Shown here one piece after another: positions 47,471-57,127 of a DNA stretch of 64,000 nt. The stretch is from contig BGKB01000012.1 in the NCBI GenBank assembly GCA_003116975.1, positions 434,001 to 498,000 of the forward strand, written 5' to 3'. The notes under the pieces are model-generated. The model searched no databases and was not told the origin of the DNA. It saw only the letters and a list, made by a program, of their open reading frames with translations. Origin of the DNA: Aurantiochytrium sp. KH105 (lineage: Eukaryota > Sar > Bigyra > Thraustochytrida > Thraustochytriidae). Every line of letters begins with the position of its first letter. Positions within the stretch are counted from its first letter, which is position 1. A program made the translations under genes and the position numbers.

Positions 47471-50400
47471 GATTGCTTGCTTGCTTGCTTGCTTACTGCT
47501 CTTCCTTGATTGGTTGTTTCTTCTTCTCGGTCGAGCGGGTTAGGGGTTTGCTTTGCCATGCCTGCGGACGCGTCCGGCCGAGTAGCCGCCTCGGCTTGGA
47601 TTGGACCGCGAGCTGCGCCCCTTCCTTCCTCTAAGTTAGTTTCTTTGTTTCTTTATCTGACGCGCGCGCGCGGGCCTGGCTCTCCCTCGCCTTCTGGCTG
47701 CGGGGCTGCCTTTCCGAGGGCTCGGGCGTGCAGTGGCGGTCCTCGGCTGCGACTACACACGTGGCGCCGCCCTCCCCCGACGCCCACTGCCACCTATGGC
47801 CGCAGGGGCCGCGGAGGAAGGCGCGCGTTACCTCCCCTCTCGCGCCCCCCGCGGCACTCTGTCCCCACGCTCCGCAGAGGTGGCGGCCCCGCGACGCGCG
47901 GCTGTGGGCCGGCGCGTGCACCTGGCTGCTCGCGGAGGAAGAGAGGGCGCGAAAGAATTTTGGGCAAGGGGTGAAAGAAAGCAAGGACATTGGAAAAGAA
48001 GGAAGGAAGGATGGCGAGAAGGGCAAGGCACGCAACGCACGAAGGCGGGAAGGAAAGCAGCGAGGCCGTAGTTAGCGGCGCCCAGCTAGCTAGCCGTGCG
48101 AAGCCGGCTGAGCTCGAGACCGAGCTCGAGCTCGAGCTCGAGACCGAGACCGAGGCGGAGGCGACACAGCTCAGGAGGCGGTGGCAGATGTGTTTTTCGG
48201 CATGGCGCAACAGCGATGGCACGGCCGCCAGCAGCAGGCGGTGTTCGACTGGACTGCCTGCTGTGCCGAGCACGAGGATTGCTCACTTTGTTTTGTTTTT
48301 TTTCCTAATCCACCCTTGCTTGCCTTTATCTTTTACCCATACTACGTTACTAGCCGATCTTTTGAGCCAATCGGTCATGAAGGGTGATGTAACCGGCGTC
48401 TCTCTCGCCTTGGGCCGTGTGTGGCTTGCGCTCCTGCGTTGTGTCTTGCGTATCGCACTCATCGCGAGGCGTGGCGAGGCCGGGCGAGGCGAGGCGGGGC
48501 GAGGCGGGGAAGTAGCGAAGCGCCGCAGCCTGGAAGGACAGTCGGGAGAGAAAAGAAAGCCGGGAGGGGCGCATGTGCACGCGCTGGGAAGCTAGCCGCC
48601 ACCGCCGCCAGTGGCCAGGGGGGGATGGAAGGAAGGAAGGAAGGAAGGAAAGAAGGCACGCAGGGAGGGAGTGAGAGAGGGAGGGTGGAATCCACAGCGG
48701 AGGCCCGCAGAGGAGACGCCGTGGCGACGTCCAGTGGCGAGCAGCACGTCGTAAAAAGAAAAAGGAAAAAAACACACTCGCCAATCGCACGCACCAAAGA
48801 AGAAAAACACCATGGAAAAACAGCGGGCGCGATCCATGGATCGGCGGGCCCTGGACCGCACGCACGCATGCACATCATCGCTCGCGCGCCTCGCTCCGCG
48901 ACCTCGACCCCCGAGACCGAGTCCCCTCGCCGCAACCCTCGGGAAGCAGGCGCAGGCAGGCAGCTGCAGCAGCGGCAGCTGCAGCTGCTGCCGCCCCGAG
49001 TCCAGCCAGGTCGCTGGCGGATGGACGTCGGTCGGTCGGTCGGTTGGCTGCGGCACGTGCTGCGCCCGGCACGCGCCGCGCGGCGGCAGCGGCCACTCTT
49101 GACCTGCCTGCACCTGCCTGCTGCTGCTGCAGCTAGCTGCCTGCCAGCCTGAGCCTTTGCAGGCCGCCATGGCCGCTGCCGCGCCAAGCCAGGCCGCGCC
49201 AAGCCGCGCCGGCGCAGAGCGGAGCAGAGCGAGGCGCGTGAGACGCGGCGGGCGGGCGCGCGCGCGTACGTACGCGGGAGCGGAGTGAAGTATGCCGTGC
49301 GTCGCGCTGCGGTGCAGCCAGCGGGCGGAGGTGCGAAGCCGGGCGCCAAGATCCGGCACGAAGGCGGCGGCGGCTCTGCAGGAAGGAGGGGAGGGGGAGG
49401 AGGGCGCACGCGCTGCACTATCTATCTGGCTGTCTGCGCGGGGAAGTAGCAGTAGAAGCAGGATAGCGAAACAAGCAGCCGCACCGCGGGGAAGTAGCGC
49501 AAGGGAGAGAAAAAGAAGGGGTCTGTTCGCTGACGCCAAGCGACCGGGACCGCGCGGCCCGCTTTAGCGGGCTGACGAAGGAAGTGCCAGTCGACCGGCG
49601 TGAGAGTGGCCGGCGCTCAAGGACCGACCGGCGGCGGACGTGCGTTCGACGGCCTCCGCGGGCCTGCACGGCGCTGCGTCGCACTGCGCTGCACGGCGCT
49701 GCGCTGCACTGCAGCGGCGGGGCCGCAAGAAAGGAAGAATCAAGGTGCGCAGCGCGGGCTGTCGAGTGGTTTTTATGGATTCCGGGGATAACGTAGATGA
49801 AGAAGGGCCGCATTGGTCGCTGATGCCGCGTCAGGCTGCTGCAGGTGCAGCTGGCTGGTGCTGGCCGTGGTGGCTGGTTCTGGCTACAGCTGGTGCTGGT
49901 GCTAGGCAGAGCGACTGCGAGCGAATGCGACACGAGCGAGCGCAGCCCGAATTGGACAGATGGGTGCACACACACGCGCGAACGCAGTAAGCTTTTTTGG
50001 ATTGGAGGGGAAGAAGAAAGCGAGTGTGCACCAAGTTGAACCGGCGACGCGAGGCAAAGGCAGGGACGCCAAGGGACGCCTCTTGGAGCGAGGAGCGTCA
50101 GCGATCGCGCGACTGCGAGCGAGATCAAGCGCTGCCTGCAGCTGCAGGAAGCGACAGCGACCGACGGGGCGAGGGACAACGCTTCGTTTGAGCTGCTCGG
50201 CATCACGGTTTTTTCATTTATTGATTTCTTGTAAGGTTGCAGCGAACCTTGGTCAGTCGCAGGCAGATTCTTTCCCTTGTTATACAGTTAGTTCAGGTCA
50301 AGCCAAGTCGTAGTCGATGCTGAATAATGGCAATCTTAGCACCAGCGCTTCGCGGCGCGCATCGACCTGTCCGCTGCCGGGCCGGGCCGGGCCGCTCGCA

Positions 50401-51219
50401 GTCGCAGTCGCTGTCGCTGTCGCTTGCCTGCCGGCCGGTCGCTGCTGCAGCTGCTCCTGACAACTGCAGACTTATCAGCCGCACTGCCAAAGATAAATTT
50501 TGAGGGAAAGATGAAGGGAGTCCCCGTGCACACCCCCAAGCATCATTCTCACGGCGAGAACAATGCACTCACACGCACTCGCCACCGGCTGCGGCAGCGG
50601 CCTGCAGCTGCCTGGCTGTACGAAACGCACGGAACGCAATGTATAGATAGTAGTACCTTCCGCCTTTGCCACCATTGACATTTGCATCTGGCGGCCTGGC
50701 TGGCAAATGATAGGCCTACTATACCCAAAAGAGCATGGCATCTGCATGACGCAGGCAGTGAGTTTCGAAGATGAAGTACGCGCGCTCGGAAGGTAACGTT
50801 CGGGCTACGCAAAAACCAATTTCGCTACTCCTTCGCGTGCGAAAAAGTGTTCCAGGTGTTGACCGTGGCGAGATCAAGACCGTCGACATTCGACATCAAC
50901 TCGTTGCAGTTTACTTTACTCCATGGCCGGAGCCGCGCTTCCGCTTCGGAGATGGTACAGCACTAAAAAAAATAAAATAGGGTACTGCGAAACCCCAATG
51001 GCAGAAAAGTGGACAGCTCGCACGACGAGAATTGACGTGAGAGCGCGCTCGCCGGCCGTGGGTGATGCGCGGACACATGCATTGTCGCGACGACAGCATC
51101 GCAAGAGCAAAGCGAAGCAAGCCGCTCTGCTGAGTCGCCGATCGTCGGCAACCTCGTCCGTCTCCGTCTCCTGACAAGAAGTGCCTTGGCTAGCTCACTC
51201 ACTCTGTCAGAACAACGAC
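47471..51219. other. Gene-poor GC-rich region
   Basis: 3.7 kb without a recognisable gene, the longest such stretch. It has many simple tracts: TTGC (47473-47494), GAGCTC-type alternation (48112-48145), GGAA (48627-48650), GGTC (49027-49045), CTGCAG-rich stretches (48958-48998, 49090-49140), GCTGCACTGC-type repeats (49668-49715). Long ORFs appear on both strands at once, as expected for high GC without selection. Composition falls after ~50200, where a small ORF is listed separately. Confidence 0.6.
50771..50980 (+). CDS. Possible small ORF, hypothetical
   Basis: A 69-codon ORF in a less GC-rich pocket. Its translation (for example HQLVAVYFTPWPEPRFRF) is not low-complexity, unlike its surroundings, and it ends in AAATAAAATAG next to an A-rich tract. 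No homologue is recognised and chance is a real possibility. Confidence 0.15.
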   Translation: MKYARSEGNVRATQKPISLLLRVRKSVPGVDRGEIKTVDIRHQLVAVYFTPWPEPRFRFGDGTALKKIK

Positions 51220-52278
51220 ATGTTGGAGGTCGTGGACTGCAGCAGGCGCGAGCTCCTGCGACTCGCGGCTCAAGAGTCTGAGGACATTCTCGATGCTGGC
51301 GCCAAGCAAGGAGCCCTCACACTGGAACGCGAATCTAGCCATGGCGCTACCATGCTGGAAACTGCAAAACCTGCTCCAGAACGGCCTCGTCCCTCGCAAC
51401 CGGGACCCATGGCCAGGACCAGCACGACCAAGGCCCAGGGCCTCGTGGAGTTCTTCACCCAGGCCGAGGGCAAGTGCAACTGGATCCCCATTGAGGCGCC
51501 ACACAAGACTCCAAGTCGCTACATGGAATTCTTTCCACCGTCGTCGACGCAAGCGCCCGACGCAGAAATCATCACACCCACTGCCACCAGCAGCGGCAAC
51601 AGTGGCAAAAAGAGTCGCGTGCGCAAGGAGCCCTCCAAGCCTTGTGCGCTTTGCACGCATCCTTTCCCTGTCAGCTCTCTCGAAGCCGTTGTGTCACGCC
51701 AGGCAGTCTACAGATTACGTCAAAAATGGGCCAAGCAGACCGGCAGCAAGGACAGTGAGATTGTCGAGAAAAAGTTCAGATTCCGCCTCTATGATGAGTT
51801 GCGCGTTTGTTTGTTCTGCTCGCAGCTTTTCAACGACTACGGCGCGCCCTCTGACACTGACGACGAAGCTCCGCAACCAAGACGTCCCAAACCTGCCAGA
51901 CCGATGAATCACGAGGAACCAATCATTGTCACTGTTGTTGGCAAAGCCCGTCTTGAAGAAATTTTCTTTGACAAGTTGGCTATCAACGGTGGAAAAAGGA
52001 ACGCACACAAGACCATCAAGACCACAAGAGCACAATTGCAGACGCCAGATTTGTGTTGTCGCAAAGGTAAAAATTCGTGCTCTTCAACAGCACCAAACTC
52101 GGCTGCTGCTAGCAGCGCTGTCCTTTCTCGATTTTCCAACTTGTCCTCCCCCGAGGGAAAAGAAGGCACGCCCTTTTCTCACCGCCCTTCTCCGCCAAGC
52201 ATACCCAAACCAATTCGCACGCCAGGCAGAACGCCCCCATCACGCGCACGCCCCAAAGCCCACCCACATCTCGAGTGA
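51220..52278 (+). CDS. CxxC zinc-binding protein, hypothetical
   Basis: Predicted 352-residue protein. The N-terminal ~130 residues are partly ordered and Pro-rich. Two CxxC pairs about 57 residues apart (PCALCTHPF at ~145 and VCLFCSQLF at ~205) flank a basic helical stretch (SRQAVYRLRQKWAKQTGSK); together they could bind one zinc. A Pro/Arg/Ser-rich tail ends the protein. The first ATG is 51220. A GTAAAA sequence near 52065 might be a splice donor, making the tail non-coding, but the frame stays open without splicing. I cannot assign a function. Confidence 0.65.
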   Translation: MLEVVDCSRRELLRLAAQESEDILDAGAKQGALTLERESSHGATMLETAKPAPERPRPSQPGPMARTSTTKAQGLVEFFTQAEGKCNWIPIEAPHKTPSRYMEFFPPSSTQAPDAEIITPTATSSGNSGKKSRVRKEPSKPCALCTHPFPVSSLEAVVSRQAVYRLRQKWAKQTGSKDSEIVEKKFRFRLYDELRVCLFCSQLFNDYGAPSDTDDEAPQPRRPKPARPMNHEEPIIVTVVGKARLEEIFFDKLAINGGKRNAHKTIKTTRAQLQTPDLCCRKGKNSCSSTAPNSAAASSAVLSRFSNLSSPEGKEGTPFSHRPSPPSIPKPIRTPGRTPPSRARPKAHPHLE

Positions 52279-52622
52279 TCGATATAGTCTCGCGGACTGA
52301 CTGACACTGAATCCTCTTCAAGTTGCAAGCAATCCACAAGCAATAAGCTGCTCGTTCTTTTCTTTCAAATTGACAACCATCACAATAGGTAAACCTCCAA
52401 ACCCATCTTGCTGATCACCTGTGATCACCACCACAACGTTAGGACCAGAAACATCATCGTTATACACATCCATACCATTTTTACTTTCATGTAGTAAGCA
52501 TGCCCAATCACAGGAAATTATCAATCAGGCACGCAATTTGAAGTCCCTCATCTGTCTGTCCTCGCAAGAGAAATCATCCATCAACCTTAGATTGGTTCAC
52601 CCGGCCCAGACATCATCACATC
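52279..52622. other. Convergent spacer, no gene seen
   Basis: 344 AT-richer bases between the zinc-binding protein gene and CENP-I; probably 3' UTRs and terminators of both. Confidence 0.55.
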
Positions 52623-55307
52623 TTAGTTATTGAGCGCCGCGATAAACGTCTTCATAAAAACCTGCAAACCATGACAGTTGTTCTTGCTCAAATTATTGAG
52701 AAGATCCAGCGGGTCGAGCTGGTGCGCATGGTCCAGGCCTGTACGTTCTGCGAGATCAGCAGCAAACCCAGCAAAAGGCGCCGAAGTCGTCATGCCAAAA
52801 GCACGCCCCACCTCAGTATCGCTAACCTCGACTCGCTCCAAACCGCGAACGAGTCCGTGTCGCTCCGCGTCGCGAAAGAGCAACGAGCCTACTGGCTCCG
52901 GGGGCGCGCCTGGTGCTGCCTTACCAAACCACAGAATCTGGCAATAATCCCAAATATACGCATTGAAAATATCAATCTTCTCAATGCCGTTGCTGAACCC
53001 ACGCTGGCGCGCGCGCTGCATTGCGTCTGCCTCGCTCTGCGCACGCGCGCGAATGTCCTCACGTAGCTGCGTAAATCCTTGCAAATAGTCAACCAAGACT
53101 TGCGCCATCGCCGACACGCCAACGCACGAAGGCGCAAGCAGCATGCGGTACACCACGCCCGGCGACGGCGGTACGATGAAAGGAAGTCCGTGCTCTGCAT
53201 GCAAACGCGCAACGCTTCCAAAAAAATCCGCGGCGGCTACTTGCAGAAGCGGATGATCCCGCTCAGAGACGAGCCCCTGCACCAGCAACTGATCCGTGTA
53301 TCCAATCAGCTCGTACAGGACCTTGTAGTAATTTACACCTCCCGGCAAGGGTACAAAGCGATGCTGTCCACCACCTTGCTTTCGACCTGGGCGGTGAGGC
53401 GTGCCGCTGCTTCGGTCAAGCTGCGTTTCCCAATCAATGATCGCCCAGTTCTGCATCAGACAGTGCAGACAGGAAATTATGCGAGCCTTGACTTGTACCG
53501 ACGCCGTCTGGTAGACACGCTGCAGCGGCAAAAGCACGTCACGGCGTAAGTCCTCATAGTTGCGAGGCTGCAAGCGCGAAACCAGGCGCAACAAGGCATC
53601 CGTATGGTGCGCCCCATTCCACGTTTCGAGGTAACGAATGCAAAAGTTCTCGAGCTCGGGCAAGGTCTGCTGCATAAAATCAGCAAAGTCCGCCATCGCC
53701 AGCATCAATTTTGCCTGCAGTGCAAATTGCGCGGCGCGCTCTGCACTCCGCGATCCCGCGCTCCGACGAAGCGAAAAGAAATCCTCCTCAATCAAATATG
53801 GCAGTGTCTGACGCAGACGCATCACTTGGTCGTCCCGTGGCTCCACACACAAGAGATGCTGAAACATACTATCGCGCAAGATCGCCGAGCACCGGTCGGG
53901 AAATACTAGCTTGCCTCGGGCCAGTGCGCGTGCCAGTTCCCGCGTCGACCTCACCTCGCCCACGTTCACGTCATCGTCTCGCGCTCGCGAAGTTAATGCC
54001 TCTGGCAGTTCCTCGACCTCATCGTTGCGAGCCTCGCGCTTCATACCGTATGATCGATCTGGGTGTCTTTCCTTTTGCGTAGTCTGCGGAGGCGCGCTGG
54101 ATCCCTTGCTCTTTGCCTTTTTCCGAGGCGCGCGACGGCTTACGGCTTTGAGGTCGGCGCCCCACGCTTCGTCTGGTGAGCGAAAGAAGCCAAGGCGTGG
54201 ACGCGCAAACTTGGACGGGACCGCGCCGAGTAAATCTGGCGCATACTGCGCATACAAGTCGCTCAACAGCAACAGAGGCCCAGCATCCTGGCCGGTTTCA
54301 ATCAAGTTACTCACAAGCGCTCCCAGGCGCTCTGCGCGAAACACTGTCACGTCCTTGCGCCGCGTCAACATGTAGAGCAGTCTGCACAGCGGAGCACGCG
54401 TGCTCTCGTAGTCAACATAGTGGAACAGCACACCGTAGCACTTGTGCAAGGCCTCCGTGCCGCCTCGTGATAGCTTGCGGTTCACGAGAATGAGCCACTT
54501 GAGCGTCATCACCTTGCACTTGAGAGACAGCGAGGAAAACAGTCCCAAAAGGTCCACCACGACCGGGGCTTCCACGGGAGTTCGCGGCAAGAGGCATCGC
54601 AACAGCGTACCAACTTCGGACTTTTTACATTTGCGGTGCGATGCAAGCTTGATAATACGCTGCAAACCAGCATTGGAAAGTCCACGTTTACGGCTCGCGC
54701 CCAACAGATCGTCCAGCAAGTTGTCCATGCTCACCTCTTCAAACGCATGCCCTTGGGCATGTTGTCGTCCGTCGAGAGCTGATTCCAACGTGTTTAGAAC
54801 CTCGACCACGTTGGAATCATCTTCAGGTTCATTCCTTGCGTTCTCGTCTTCGTCCTCATCACCTCCTTTGCGCTCGGCAGGGTCTTCCCTGCTGCTCGTT
54901 TTGCTTCTTGTGCTGCCTCCGGAGATTCCTAAGCGAGCAGAGTCTTCATCGAGAAGATCTTGAGCCGATAGTGCCGAATACGGTGTCCTGCTGTCAGTGC
55001 CGCCTTGAGCCAGGAAATCATCATTGTCATTGTCGTCATAATCATCTTCGACATCGTCTCCATCGCGCTCTTCATCGTCTTCCTCATCCCCAATCTCATC
55101 CTCGTCTACCTCGCCCTCATCGTCATCAAGTTCGGCCTGCAAGGTCCGCCGCCTTCTTCGCTTGGCGCCCCTCGCGCCGCGCCGCGCCGTGCGCGTGCGT
55201 TTGGCTGTGGATTTTCTTGCAAGTGCATCGAGCTGCTCCTCAAAGCTCCGCGCGGCCGCGCCCTCGCGCTCCTGCGCCTCCCCGCCCTCCATGTCGTGCG
55301 CACGCAC
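52623..55307 (-). CDS. Probable CENP-I (Mis6/Ctf3) kinetochore protein
   Basis: Predicted 894-residue protein with a CENP-I-like helical repeat region. After a basic and very acidic disordered N-terminus (~1-160, with DEDEIGDEEDDEERDGDD), residues ~190-400 carry LLGLFSSLSLKCKVMTLKWL, KCYGVLFHYVDYESTRAPLC and RLLYMLTRRKDVTVFRAERL, close to the CENP-I pattern of a Tyr-x-x-(L/I)-F-H-x-(L/V)-D-Y-E block followed by Leu-Thr-Arg-Arg-x-x-Val-x-x-(F/Y)-Arg. DLYAQYAPDLL follows, matching the LYKxYxPxLV segment. The remainder is helical. CENP-I is a subunit of the constitutive centromere-associated network. Family call rests on memory of motifs, not alignment. Start at 55307 or 55292 cannot be separated. 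Confidence 0.75.
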   Translation of the reverse strand: MRAHDMEGGEAQEREGAAARSFEEQLDALARKSTAKRTRTARRGARGAKRRRRRTLQAELDDDEGEVDEDEIGDEEDDEERDGDDVEDDYDDNDNDDFLAQGGTDSRTPYSALSAQDLLDEDSARLGISGGSTRSKTSSREDPAERKGGDEDEDENARNEPEDDSNVVEVLNTLESALDGRQHAQGHAFEEVSMDNLLDDLLGASRKRGLSNAGLQRIIKLASHRKCKKSEVGTLLRCLLPRTPVEAPVVVDLLGLFSSLSLKCKVMTLKWLILVNRKLSRGGTEALHKCYGVLFHYVDYESTRAPLCRLLYMLTRRKDVTVFRAERLGALVSNLIETGQDAGPLLLLSDLYAQYAPDLLGAVPSKFARPRLGFFRSPDEAWGADLKAVSRRAPRKKAKSKGSSAPPQTTQKERHPDRSYGMKREARNDEVEELPEALTSRARDDDVNVGEVRSTRELARALARGKLVFPDRCSAILRDSMFQHLLCVEPRDDQVMRLRQTLPYLIEEDFFSLRRSAGSRSAERAAQFALQAKLMLAMADFADFMQQTLPELENFCIRYLETWNGAHHTDALLRLVSRLQPRNYEDLRRDVLLPLQRVYQTASVQVKARIISCLHCLMQNWAIIDWETQLDRSSGTPHRPGRKQGGGQHRFVPLPGGVNYYKVLYELIGYTDQLLVQGLVSERDHPLLQVAAADFFGSVARLHAEHGLPFIVPPSPGVVYRMLLAPSCVGVSAMAQVLVDYLQGFTQLREDIRARAQSEADAMQRARQRGFSNGIEKIDIFNAYIWDYCQILWFGKAAPGAPPEPVGSLLFRDAERHGLVRGLERVEVSDTEVGRAFGMTTSAPFAGFAADLAERTGLDHAHQLDPLDLLNNLSKNNCHGLQVFMKTFIAALNN

Positions 55308-55752
55308 GCTCGCTCGACGCTCGCGCGCGCGCAGAGCACGCTAACCGTCACGCTCTCGTGCGGGTTTGCCGCCCTCGGCGATTCCTGCTCCCCGGCGAAT
55401 CCGTACGGGGGCACGCTAGAGTTCCCGTCCCCGTGTAACTCGCAGATGCGCGCAGTCTCGTCAGCCACCGCGGCGGAACAAGTAGCCCCGAAGCCGGCGG
55501 AAACACATGTGCGCGAGCAGGGCCAGGCGGGGGGGCAGCAGGCGAGAAGAGGACGGGCGGCGGCGCGACCATCGAGAGGCGAAAAAAGCGCAAAGCGACT
55601 CGGACGCGAGGCGGGCGCGGCGCAGGCGCGAGCGCAGCAGCGGCAGCGCGGAGCGGAGCGGAGGGCGCCCGGCCCGACCCGCGCGAGGCGGCACCCCCGC
55701 CGGCCGCGTAGCACGTCGTGCCGCGCAGGGAGCTCAGGCCCGGGAGAGCAGG
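55308..55752. other. Divergent promoter, CENP-I / mitochondrial protein
   Basis: 445 GC-rich bases between divergent genes. The CENP-I side has a GCGA/GCGT tract right before its ATG. A 5' extension of the mitochondrial protein frame is open but Arg-rich and probably leader. Confidence 0.55.
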
Positions 55753-56658
55753 ATGATGATGGCCGCGATGCTGGCCGCCAGGACGACGACGGCGGCCGCC
55801 GTGCGAGGGCACGCGTGGACGGCGGCCGCGGCCGGCGGCGCGTGGGCCGCCGGCGGCGCGGCGGGCGCTCGCAGGATGATGAGCGATGACGTCACCGCGG
55901 GCAACAAGGACAAGTTTTCCAATGTGGACGCCGGCAACAACCCGCGCCAGCAGCGGCAGAGGCAGGGCAACAACAGGAACAACAACAACAACAGGAACAA
56001 CAACAACAACAACAGGAACCAGCGCGGCGGCAACTTCCGCAAGCCTCTCGTGCACCCTGTTCTTGGCCTTCGCCCGGGCAACCCGCTCAAGGTTTTGGTT
56101 GGCGAACGACCAAATGCTGGCCTCGTGCCGCTCGATATGCGCGAGGAAATCTATCAGCTGCACAAGACCGACCCAGAGGGCAAGGGCGACATTGTGCGCA
56201 TTTCCAACATCACGGGTCTTCCCGTGCCCAGGATTCAGGGGATCATCAAGCTGCGCCAATTCGAAAAGGACTACGAGCGCGATGTGCTGAACGGCGAGCC
56301 TCTCGACCAGACCGTCGACCAGGAGTTCCGCAACATCTTTGGTGAAAAGAGGTCTTGGAAGAACCACGTTTCCTCCGAGGGCATCAAGCAACGTCTTAAG
56401 GGGGTGAAGATCGAGTACGAGTTTTACCGCGAAGGCGAGACAGCCCCCGATGGCGGGAGTTCCGCTGCCGAGCTGGCCGCTTCGAGTCACCAAAAGCCTT
56501 GGCGCGTCGTCGACGTTGAAAAGGTCTATGGCAAGGAGGTGAAAAGGACGTCAAAGTTCCTTTTTCGCAAGGTCGAGCCCAAGCCCAAGCATCTCCGTGG
56601 CGGGCCTCCTTCCACAAAGAAATCCAACCGCCACTTGCGTCTCCCTGTGGTGCACTAA
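55753..56658 (+). CDS. Mitochondrial protein, Bot1/mS45-like
   Basis: Predicted 301-residue mitochondrial protein. The N-terminus (MMMAAMLAARTTTAAAVRGH) is a presequence rich in Ala and Arg. An Asn/Arg-rich low-complexity run follows (~75-95), encoded by AAC repeats. The core has PLDMREEIYQLHKTD, ISNITGLPVPRIQGIIKLRQ and FEKDYERD, resembling the Bot1p/mS45 family of mitochondrial small-subunit proteins, where a reiS-x-R/x-x-V-S-x-x-R-(V/I)-x-A-I-(I/L)-(R/K)-L pattern occurs. The C-terminus is basic. The Met at 55753 was chosen because it starts the presequence; 55507 would add an Arg-rich lead. The mS45 assignment is tentative. Confidence 0.65.
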   Translation: MMMAAMLAARTTTAAAVRGHAWTAAAAGGAWAAGGAAGARRMMSDDVTAGNKDKFSNVDAGNNPRQQRQRQGNNRNNNNNRNNNNNNRNQRGGNFRKPLVHPVLGLRPGNPLKVLVGERPNAGLVPLDMREEIYQLHKTDPEGKGDIVRISNITGLPVPRIQGIIKLRQFEKDYERDVLNGEPLDQTVDQEFRNIFGEKRSWKNHVSSEGIKQRLKGVKIEYEFYREGETAPDGGSSAAELAASSHQKPWRVVDVEKVYGKEVKRTSKFLFRKVEPKPKHLRGGPPSTKKSNRHLRLPVVH

Positions 56659-57127
56659 GTTTCTCAAATAGCTCAATATCGTGCGTGCGTGCGTGCCTGC
56701 CTGCCTGCCTGCCTGCCTGCCTGCTGCGACCCGCTTCAACCTGTGCGAGCAAAGATTAGATTTCGCTCTGCCAGCAGTGATTACATTTCTCCTGAACGAG
56801 GAAGATTCTGTGCTTCAAAGTTTCAAGCTGGCCCACAAGCTAGAGCACGTGTCACGCCCTATAAGATTCTTTACTCGATGCTGGACTGATACTGGTGCCT
56901 TCTCCTCCAAAAATTAAGAAAAAACAAAGTAAAAATGACAGTGAAACACAATCTCGCCGCTTAATTTGAGATGGCCAACGTCAATCAAAGCTACCTTTCC
57001 ATTCAGCTTGTCAGCTTGTCTTCACACCTCACATAGAGAAAGCTTTGGTAGCGAAGAGGTTTCCACAAACAAGAAACCAAGCAAGCAGCAAGCAGGCAAT
57101 CTTTTTGAAAGATTCAAAGTAGGCCTA
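56659..57127. other. Convergent spacer with (GCGT/GCCT)n
   Basis: A tetranucleotide array (56682-56724) lies just after the mitochondrial-protein gene; the rest is AT-richer with A-rich tracts near 56915-56935. No gene seen. Confidence 0.6.

Noticed and set aside
48459-49539. Two overlapping minus-strand ORFs of 319 and 315 codons
   Set aside because: Different frames of the same GC-rich sequence give similar Arg/Ala/Pro/Cys-rich translations, as expected by chance.
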